This document shows positions 1-6,452 of a DNA stretch of 14,928 nucleotides, in pieces. Origin of the DNA: Chytridium lagenaria. Lineage: Eukaryota; Chytridiomycota; Chytridiomycetes; Chytridiales; Chytridiaceae. Numbering within the stretch: the first letter of the stretch is position 1; every line of letters begins with the position of its first letter. Made by a program: the position numbers and the translations under genes. The DNA is taken from the NCBI GenBank assembly GCA_025449115.1, contig JAHLKC010000320.1, positions 1-14,928 of the forward strand. Reading direction: 5' to 3'. The notes under the pieces were generated by a model that was not told the origin of the DNA, made no database searches, and worked only from the letters and a program-made list of their open reading frames with translations.

Positions 1-2
1 CA

Positions 3-3000
3 AAGTGGGAAAAGCGGGAGAAAGCTCGTTGCGAGAAGCGGGGCGAAGTCTACACTAGGGGTGGTTTAGGTAAGGCTAGTATATTTTTGGTTATCACACT
101 GATATATGCTGGCTCAACTCTTACCACGTGCAGTTGAATATGCCGCTGCAGAGGAAGGCTGGAATCACGACGTTATTGAAGGAGCAGCTGAAAACAACAA
201 TCTTGATGTAATGGAGCCATATAATCCAAATTTTCAAGTGGTTGACCCCGAGGTCCTAATTGGTGACGGTATATTAGGACATATGTCATTAGATCCCGAT
301 ACTCGCATTGGATATAGCAGATATTCGTGAGCGTCGTATTTTCTCTTATCAACTAACAATTTCAGGACCCTGGACAGCAGACAAACCACTCTTCTAAAAT
401 ACAATGAACTTCTAAAAAATTACGATCTGATTGCAGTTCCGCGTCCAGGAAATGTTTATATTGTGCAGGATTACAACGATGGAAAGATGGTTTGCCAGGT
501 AAATTTCGACTAATGGTATTGTTATACTAAGCAGCTAATTGCAGGGAACCAACTTTCCCGTTGTCAAAATTCACAATATAGACACAGAACGAATGATCAT
601 TGCCTGCAATTGCACCCCTATCGTTAACGCGTGTATTCATAGTGATGTCATACATTTTGCTCGACATTACGTGAAGCATCCATTGGGTAAGTTTAGATTT
701 AACCTGTATTTTTGACAATTAGCCGCGGTGCCCGTCCCGCCCGTACAGCACAGGCCCGTACGTTTTGGCCCGTGTTTGAATGAAATTTATTTGTCCTTTT
801 TAATTTCATTATCCCTCCCCTACATGCAGATGATTTGCCATATGTACCCCTACACATTGACAAGACCTTTAAGATATATGCCGTTCTACATGACGAGCTC
901 GACGTTGGGCCCCAGTGGAGGATTGTGAATCTGTCCTTCAAGAGTGGAATAACGTCTTTCAAATGCAATGGACCAAGATGTATCCGTGGTAATACTGACA
1001 GAGCTTCGTGCCGCCATATCGACATTCTCCTAAGCGCAGATGAATTTGTGACTACTTTTGATGAACGCACAGTGAGCCCCGAAAATGAGGAAACAGATGC
1101 TTCAGTGTCGCATCGGCCAATACCACCACCATTGTCTCTTCTATGCGAAAACGAGGCAAATTTATGGCCACCTAGAGTCTATAAAGCATCTGAAAAGATC
1201 GACATTGGTCAAGGTGGTTCATTGAGACTTGAGGAAGATGCCCAATGCTCTTGTGGTTTTAAGCTCTCCCATACGACGAACGATAGGTTCTTTAAGCAAG
1301 CAACTCTATTTTCCGAGAACTCAGTAACAACAGTATTCATTGAGCTAGCTCGCTGCCCAGTTTGCCCTCGGCGGCGCCATAAGTTTATCGGTCCCGACTT
1401 AGGCAATCTTGGTATCTTTAACAAGAACAACTGCTATCTTTATACACATCGGATGATGGATAAGATGACTGAGTTGATGTGTAGTGCGGAGTTCTCTTTT
1501 TCAAGCTTTATTGAGGAAAGGAGATGGGATTACGCTGAGAAGTTCGAAAATAACAGGTTAAAAAAACCACCTAGTGTTAGGGTTTTCACAGCGGTGAGTT
1601 TTTATTTAATATGCGTATACGGCAGGGTGCGGTCGTATACGGCATGGTGCGGCCGTATACGGCAGGGTATGGTTAAATTTATTGTTTGTACGCACGGTAC
1701 GGACGGGTACGCACGGTACGGACGGGTACGGCGATTTTGGCCAGGGACAATTTTCGACGTTAACCCTTGTCTGAATCATTCGCCTAAGTTACATCTCTAA
1801 TTTATCAATATATCTTAGGCGTGGTTTGCATATAGGGTACTTCAGGACCTCACTTGGGATAATCGAGTGCAATGCCCCTTTTGCAATGTTGATCGTTGTG
1901 ATCTTGTTGCTTGTGACGGTATTGCAATAGGGTACCGGCGAGATAAGCAGACTCTCAACTTGAGGAGCCCTACGTATGTTAACAATAATAGCCGCGCCGT
2001 GCCTGACGTTGCTTATATGCGTGATAAATGGGTAAACATTACTAGTTATTCAGAGACTAATTCGATTAGTTTATTAATAATCATAAGCACCGAGCTGAGG
2101 GCCGTGGCTTTTCGTCGTCGTATCGCAAAGCTGCAAGAGATGAAATGGATGGAGCTTATATCACAGAGGACATCAAAGATGAAGGCAATCGTCTGGGTCT
2201 TCTACTTCGAGAACATTGGGAACTGTGGCCTCAATTTATATCGTACCTTCTTCAGAATATATGGTCACCGGCGCAAATCAAGTCGTTCACCGAATTGTTA
2301 AACGTGGTATGTTTGGATTATTCTCTTGTCCAACTTAAAATAAACATAGATCTTTTGTGAGCAATCCGTTGTCACGGTCATTTTGCCTCACGGGCGAACA
2401 TTTTTGCAGGCTATGATGGTATGCGGTCAGGATGATGCAGCTCGACAGATGCAACTAATTCAAAATTTGCGGCGTTATGTGCCATCTGTTGGCAACGTTT
2501 TGTTCAATCTCTCCATTGAGGGAGATCATGACATAATGCCACCAATATTAAAATCTCTTGTGAGCTTCCTTCTGGTGAGGTTGCATAGAGTCAAAATGGC
2601 TCACAGTCGTCACACAACAACACATGAAGTTTCTATTGATCTGTCATCGGATTCAAATTGGTTGAAGGTAGGCTGTCTTTCTCTCAGTTCATTCTTTACG
2701 GTGGGAAAGTACGGCCCCGGTTAAGGCCGTATGCGTGATTTTGCTTCTGTACCGCCGTAATAATGATGGTCGTACCGGACCGGCATGGCCAACATGGCCG
2801 TACCGGACCGGCATGGCCAACATGGCCGTAACGGACCGGCATGGCCAACATGGCCGTACCGGACCGGCATGGCCAACATGGCCGTAACGGACCGGCATGG
2901 CCGCACCGGACCGGCATGGCCGCACGGACCGGCATGGCCGTGGTAGTTCAGAAATTGTATAATTTGTTGACATATTGGGATGCCAGTGTATTCCAAATTT

Positions 3001-3603
3001 CATATATCATGTATCATCTAACCGCATCTGTTAAGACTGGATGTTTTTACTTCCTTCCCCAGGTTCGATCCCGCCCCGCTTATCCAAACCTCCGGGAAAA
3101 GAGAGCCCTAGACCCCAACACAGATGGGGTGAGGTGTCCAAAATACTACCACCGCCAAAGACGAGCCAGGACCTTGACTTCAGGAGCTATGGTTTTCATG
3201 TGTCGACATCGATTTTACATTGGTTATCACCTGTTTCCATCAAATGAAAGTGTCAACGACGTTTTTTCAACTCTATTTACTAGGTACATAAACATTAAGT
3301 CCTCTTTAACACAAATTCTTTTTAGATTTAGAACCTGCCCAGCATATTGTCTCGCAGACAATAATTGCCATGCTGCAGATTATTGCATGCTACGAGAGTA
3401 TGAGTTTTTAAGGACTGTCGCTTCATGATAGATGACTTTCATTCGCACTCACACGTTGGATGCTCCATCGCATCCCATGCTATGCACTATAGAGCCACGT
3501 TAATGTTGGGGACCTCAACACTAGCTATCAGGAGTCAGCGAACAAGGGTATGGCGCAGATGAAGAAATCCACCTCCTATATGACAGAAGGCATGCAAACA
3601 TGA
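3..3603 (+). CDS. KDZ-transposon-associated SWIM/CxC5-CxC6-like protein, multi-exon, 5' partial, 3' end frame-broken
   Basis: Exons that keep reading phase: 3-69, 134-326, 366-498, 545-686, 830-1593, 1819-2031, 2088-2306, 2410-2667, 3063-3283, 3326-3418, then broken coding to a TGA at 3601. In order the protein shows a SWIM-like cluster ACNCTPIVNACIHS (exon 545-686), a second variant cluster FKCNGPRCIRG...ASCRHI (about 958-1020), a CSC and a CPVC pair, the signature WFAYRVLQ...CPFCNVDRCDLVACDGIAIG (1819-1935), the block LADNNCHAADYCMLRE (about 3351-3398), then IDDFHSHSHVGCS and NTSYQESANK. This order matches, from memory of the family, the CxC5/CxC6 proteins accompanying KDZ transposons in basidiomycetes and the C-terminal part of animal HMGXB3. 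Inference: a DNA-binding, transposase-like nuclear protein. The window starts inside an exon, so the N-terminus is missing; no HMG box is visible. Frame is lost once near 3420 and again near 3500, each explained by one missing base. Family moderately sure, exon structure fairly sure, function unproven. Confidence 0.72.
70..133 (+). other. intron 1 (64 bp)
   Basis: Donor GTAAGG and acceptor GTGCAG. It joins the upstream frame (reading KWEKREKARCEKRGEVYT before it) to the VEYAAAEEGW frame in phase 1. Reading straight through hits a stop just after the acceptor. Confidence 0.65.
327..365 (+). other. intron 2 (39 bp)
   Basis: Donor GTGAGC, branch-like AACTAAC about 15 bases before acceptor TTTCAG. 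It is very short even for a fungus. Removal restores frame (phase 2) from the exon ending IGYSRY to the exon beginning TLDSRQTT. Confidence 0.65.
499..544 (+). other. intron 3 (46 bp)
   Basis: Donor GTAAAT, branch-like GCTAAT, acceptor TTGCAG, phase 0. It joins KMVCQ to GTNFPVVKIH, the start of the SWIM-like exon. Confidence 0.7.
687..829 (+). other. intron 4 (143 bp) carrying a GC-rich repeat
   Basis: Donor GTAAGT, pyrimidine-rich 3' end and acceptor ATGCAG, phase 1. It joins HYVKHPL to DLPYVPLH. A GC-rich segment with repeated CCCGTA/CCCGT words lies at 722-772 inside otherwise AT-rich intron sequence. Confidence 0.75.
722..772. repeat. short GC-rich degenerate repeat in intron 4
   Basis: Imperfect repeats of CCCGT/CCCGTAC words form a CpG-dense island in an AT-rich intron. 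It shares the CCGTAC word with the longer arrays in introns 5 and 8. Confidence 0.5.
1594..1818 (+). other. intron 5 (225 bp) carrying two minisatellites
   Basis: Donor GTGAGT, branch-like CTAAT near 1798, acceptor ATCTTAG, phase 0. It joins SVRVFTA to AWFAYRVLQ, a conserved block of the family that spans the junction. Two repeat arrays occupy the middle of the intron. Confidence 0.75.
1611..1735. repeat. two adjacent intronic minisatellites, about 20-bp and 19-bp units
   Basis: First array (about 1611-1670): three copies of a 20-bp unit beginning GTATACGGCA and containing GGTGCGG. Second array (about 1689-1735): about two and a half copies of GTACGCACGGTACGGACGG. Both are CpG-dense and both contain GTAC or GTATAC palindromes. 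Confidence 0.8.
2032..2087 (+). other. intron 6 (56 bp)
   Basis: Donor GTAAAC, branch-like ACTAAT, acceptor CATAAG, phase 0. It joins YMRDKW to HRAEGRGFSS and moves to the frame encoding EDIKDEGNRLGLLLREHW. Confidence 0.6.
2307..2409 (+). other. intron 7 (103 bp)
   Basis: Donor GTATGT, acceptor TTTGCAG, phase 0. It joins FTELLNV to AMMVCGQDDAARQ. No tandem repeat inside. Confidence 0.65.
2668..3062 (+). other. intron 8 (395 bp) carrying a 28-bp minisatellite
   Basis: Donor GTAGGC, acceptor CTTCCCCAG, phase 0. It joins SSDSNWLK to VRSRPAYPNLREKRAL. An alternative short splice ending at the CTCTCAG near 2689 would leave the GC-rich array in the transcript and does not give a sensible protein. 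Confidence 0.65.
2771..2940. repeat. 28-bp GC-rich minisatellite in intron 8
   Basis: Copies start at 2771, 2799, 2827, 2855 and 2883 with exact 28-base spacing. Each begins CGTACCGG or CGTAACGG and ends CAACATGGC. Three of the five copies carry CGTACC and two CGTAACG. The last part shrinks to units of about 19 and 18 bp (from 2902 and 2921) that lose the CAACATGGC segment. Confidence 0.93.
3284..3325 (+). other. intron 9 (42 bp, in frame)
   Basis: Donor GTACAT, branch-like TTTAAC, acceptor TTTTTAG. Its length is a multiple of three and it has no stop, so it is easily mistaken for coding. Removal gives FSTLFTRFRTCPAYCLADNNC, closer to the spacing I remember for this family than the unspliced reading. 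Confidence 0.55.
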
Positions 3604-3820
3604 CTATACATACTTACGTTTGTGCACACAACAGAAAGCAACACCAAAATCTGGCGCGCCTTGGTTCTGATGCATTTCTTAAGCTGTATAAGTGTCATAA
3701 TTCTAGATAATACAATGTGTTCTATATCCATTCATCATAATTAATATTTTGGTAAATGAATATACCTAGCGCGGTCCATCCTGTCTAGGCTTGTTATACC
3801 TACGTACAGAACCGTATATG
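3604..3820. other. gene 3' flank, no gene seen
   Basis: AT-rich sequence after the stop at 3601-3603. No convincing ORF or RNA gene. It probably holds the 3' UTR and ends at the first GTATACGGCCGTA array copy. Confidence 0.5.
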
Positions 3821-4207
3821 GAGACCGTATACGGCCGTACCGAACTTGTTCTATACAGACCGTATACGGCCGTACCAACCTTTTTATGCTGTGGAGATTA
3901 CCTTAAGTATACAGACCGTATACGGCCGTACGGACCTTTTTATGCTGTGGATATTACCTGAAGTATTGTGGATATTACCTTAAGTATGGAGACCGTATAC
4001 GGCCGTACCGACCTTGTTATATAGAGATCGTATACGGCCGTGCAGACCTTTATATGTTGTGGCTATTACCTTAAGTATGGAGACCGTATACGGCCGTACC
4101 GACCTTTTTATGCTGTGGAGATTACCTTAATTATGGAGACCGTATACGGCCGTACCGACCTTTATATGTTGTGGCTATTGCCGTAAGTATGGAGACCGTA
4201 TACGGCC
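3821..4207. repeat. palindrome-cored tandem array, 35-bp module plus 21-bp module
   Basis: Eight copies of GTATACGGCC start at 3827, 3862, 3918, 3995, 4030, 4086, 4142 and 4198. The spacings are 35, 56, 77, 35, 56, 56 and 56, that is 35 plus 0, 1, 2, 0, 1, 1, 1 times 21. The 35-bp module carries the palindrome TACGGCCGTA. The 21-bp module is AT-rich (TGTGGATATTACC...AAGTAT) and is tandemly doubled between 3918 and 3995. Confidence 0.92.
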
Positions 4208-4336
4208 AAAACTAAAAGTATTCAGGAAAATTGTTTCCTAAAACATAAGGAACAGGATCCGTCTTATAGGGTAAGATGTCTGTGACTCCGGTCACTTCCC
4301 TTTCCTCAAGACACCTTCCGCTATAGACTAAACACT
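4208..4336. other. spacer between the two arrays
   Basis: Non-repetitive, no ORF of note, containing GGTCACTTCCCTTTCCTCAAG. It separates the 35/21-bp array from the 55-bp array. Confidence 0.4.
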
Positions 4337-5240
4337 ATGGCCGTCCAGACGAACACGGCCATGTTTTGGTTCCGGTTCTTACAAACCGGTTACGGCCGGT
4401 CCGCCCGACCCGGCCGTGCTTTAGTACGCTTCCTACAGACCGGTTACCGCCAGGCTACTTATAGACCGCTTACGGCCGTTCTTAGGGACCCGGCTGTCTT
4501 TTTGTACCGTTCTTACAGACGGGTTATGGCCAGCCCGCCCGACCCGGCTGTATCTTGGTTCTGGTACTTGCAGACCGTTTACGGCCGGCCCGCCCAACAC
4601 GGCCGTGCTTTAGTAGGGTTCCTACAGACCGGTTACGGCCGGCCCTCCCAACCCGGCCGTATTATGGTACCGGTTTTTACAGACTGGTTACGGCCGGCCC
4701 GCCCGACCCGGCCGTATTTCGGTATTGGTTTTTACAGACCGGTTACGGCCGGCCCGCCCGACCCGGTCGTGCTTTAGTACGGTTCCTTCCCAACCCGGCC
4801 GTATTATGGTACGGTTTTTACAGACCGGTTACGGCCGGCCCGCCCGACCCGGTCGTATTTCGGTAATTGTTCTTGCAGACCGGTTACGGCCGGCCCGCCG
4901 ACCCGGCCGTATTTCGGTACCGGTTCTTACGGCCGTATTTCGGTATTGGTTCTTACAGACCGGTTACGGCCGGCCCGCCCAACCCGGTCGTGCTTTAGTA
5001 CGGTTTCTTCCCAACCCGGCCGTATTATGTACGCGGTTTTTACAGAACGGTTACGGCCCCCGGCCGTATTTCGGTAATTGTTCTTGCAGACCGGCTACGG
5101 CCGGCCCGCCCGACCCGGCCGTATTTCGGTAATTGTTTTTGCAGACCGGTTACGGCCGGCCCGCCCGACCCGGCCGTTTTTCGGTACCAGTTCTTACAGA
5201 CCGGATACGGCCGGGTTACGGCCGTGTCCTCTGGACCCGG
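4337..5240. repeat. GC-rich tandem array, about 55-bp unit, roughly 16 copies
   Basis: The core TACGGCC, usually followed by GGCCCGCCCGACCCGG, recurs at about 4391, 4445 (TACC variant), 4471, 4525 (TATGG variant), 4580, 4634, 4689, 4744, 4830, 4885, 4928, 4965, 5052, 5096, 5151, 5206 and 5217. The commonest spacing is 54-55 with partial units giving 26, 43, 37 and 86-87. Each unit also carries CCGGCCGTATTTCGGTA and TTCTTACAGAC variants. The array is flanked on the left by ATGGCCGT (4337-4344) with its inverse ACGGCCAT (4355-4362). ORFs across it on either strand are by-products of the repeat. Confidence 0.93.
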
Positions 5241-5269
5241 CCGTGTTGGGTCTGAAACCGGTACTTTGG

Positions 5270-5768
5270 TAACATATGTCAACTGTTTTGACCCCAGTAG
5301 CTATCCCCAAATTAACGTCTGCTGGCCGAGCATCGAGAGTACATCGTCGTCGCCGGAAACCAAGCAGGGACTTCCTACCTACAGAACGGCATGATCCATG
5401 TTCCGCTGTAGGCTCGGAACTCTAGAAGACATCCACCCCATCTCCCCATTCGAACATGAGGACATATGGAGGGCCAGGTGTAAATAACCGATGATGTCGC
5501 ACTGATAACCAGAATGCTATTGACAATGAAGTTCCTCAGTTGGAACCTGATATAGATAATAATCTGAATGATGATTATCCTGATAATAACTTTGAAGTAC
5601 CTTTAGCTATAGAGATGCTAGATGGTAACAATTATATAACCCTTGCCAATACTTAGCCGTATAGACTTGCTGATAATGCAAGCTCTGATATATTTACAGA
5701 TAGTTCTTATACTTCTGACAACTAAGTTAGACTTTTCTTACGTAAGTCTTTTCTTAAAAACGGGGGAA
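5270..5768. other. AT-rich remnant, possible 3' end of an older retroelement coding region
   Basis: No intact gene. One frame (about 5493-5725) reads as an acidic peptide, EVPQLEPDIDNNLNDDYPDN..., interrupted by TAG near 5655 and ended by TAA at 5723. A polypurine-rich run AAAAACGGGGGAA (5756-5768) is followed directly by TGTGAAG, the arrangement seen at a polypurine tract and LTR start. The identity of any parent element is not established. Confidence 0.35.
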
Positions 5769-5782
5769 TGTGAAGAATTACA

Positions 5783-5853
5783 TATGACTATAATGTTGAC
5801 GATTCAGCTATGGGAAATAAGCGGGACTCGCAGCGGGCAGTAAGTCTAAAGCC
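5783..5853. repeat. 71-bp direct repeat, copy 1
   Basis: Matches 6253-6323 at 68 of 71 positions by eye, same orientation, 470 bp apart. It starts TATGACTATAATG and ends CTAAAGCC. It lies downstream of the tyrosine recombinase (minus-strand sense), where the outer of two Ngaro-type B repeats would be. Confidence 0.9.
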
Positions 5854-5891
5854 CGAAGCGGATCCGCGGATAAACCCCACCACACCGGCTG

Positions 5892-5908
5892 CCAGGAATT
5901 GAACCTGG
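5892..5908 (-). other. tRNA T-arm-like hairpin
   Basis: On the minus strand CCAGG, loop TTCAATT, CCTGG: a five-pair stem with seven-base loop fitting the T-arm/B-box pattern GGTTCRANNCC. No acceptor or D-arm could be paired around it, so this is a fragment, a tRNA-derived SINE piece or chance. Confidence 0.4.
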
Positions 5909-6134
5909 GGCTGAAAGTCACAGTGTGGTGTGTAACATAGAAAATATAGGAAAGAAAATAAATAAAATGAAAATAAAGAATTTAACGAAATGGTGAAAAG
6001 AAAGGAAGACGGTGTGGGGGCACGTAAAATGGATATAGTAAGTTGCGTAAAAGAATAGAGGAGGACAGGAGGGGTGGGTGGTGAAAAACGACGAGAGGAG
6101 GACTGCACTGAAGATGCAGTTGTGATGGAAGAAA

Positions 6135-6151
6135 ATGGGCAATCTGCCCAT
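6135..6151. other. perfect 7-bp-stem hairpin
   Basis: ATGGGCA, loop ATC, TGCCCAT. It lies 15 bases left of the large palindrome, within the segment between the 71-bp repeats. Confidence 0.6.
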
Positions 6152-6166
6152 ATTCCCATCTCCGCC

Positions 6167-6222
6167 GACTTCAATGCTTCGCAGTGTCCGAACTAGTCCG
6201 GACGCTGTGTAACATTGAAGTC
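6167..6222. repeat. 56-bp near-perfect palindrome
   Basis: Centred on ACTAGT (6192-6197). The two 28-base arms match at 23 positions; the outer ten bases GACTTCAATG / CATTGAAGTC are exact. Four of the five mismatches are transitions. It lies between the two 71-bp direct repeats. Confidence 0.88.
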
Positions 6223-6252
6223 CACCTGGAATCTCAAGTCATATATTCAGAT

Positions 6253-6323
6253 TATGACTATAATGTTGACGATTCAGCTATGGGAAATAAGCGGGACTTC
6301 CAGCGAGCAGTAAGTCTAAAGCC
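6253..6323. repeat. 71-bp direct repeat, copy 2
   Basis: Partner of 5783-5853, differing at three positions clustered in the GGGACTCGCAGCGGG segment. It lies about 130 bases beyond the recombinase stop on the minus strand, the expected place of the inner Ngaro-type B repeat. Confidence 0.9.
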
Positions 6324-6386
6324 AGTGCTTAGGGGAAGAAAGTAGAAGAGCGCTAGTGAGCAAAAGTCCCAATGCTTATAATGAAG

Positions 6387-6396
6387 TTTTTTATTG
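6387..6396 (-). terminator. possible polyadenylation signal of the minus-strand element
   Basis: The minus strand reads AATAAAAAAC about 60 bases after the recombinase stop (6453-6455) and before the inner 71-bp repeat. It is a single motif match in AT-rich sequence. Confidence 0.3.
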
Positions 6397-6452
6397 AGGT
6401 ACAAAATAGAGAGTACTAAAAAAGAAAAAGGCAGGAAGATCGGTACGCCATT

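Noticed and set aside
2689..3003. Overlapping minus-strand ORFs rich in Pro, Cys, Arg, Ala, Met
   Set aside because: They are translations of the 28-bp minisatellite in several frames at once; a period of 28 cycles through frames and all stay open because the unit lacks stops.
3821..5240. Possible CRISPR array (regular repeats with spacers)
   Set aside because: The spacers are themselves repeated, there are no cas genes, and the context is eukaryotic.
4337..5282. ORFs on both strands encoding repeated RPARPGR / FLQTGYGR-like peptides
   Set aside because: They follow the 55-bp array; partial units shift frame and the composition is that of the repeat, with no unique protein sequence.
5880..5925. 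A tRNA gene
   Set aside because: Only a T-arm-like hairpin; no acceptor pairing, D-arm or anticodon arm could be built on either strand.
5788..6174. 128-codon minus-strand ORF
   Set aside because: Low-complexity Ser/Phe/Pro/Leu peptide from purine-biased DNA, covering the direct repeat and the T-arm-like hairpin; no motif.
6167..6222. Helitron 3' hairpin
   Set aside because: Too long, not followed by CTRR at a suitable distance, and no Rep/helicase motif in the window.
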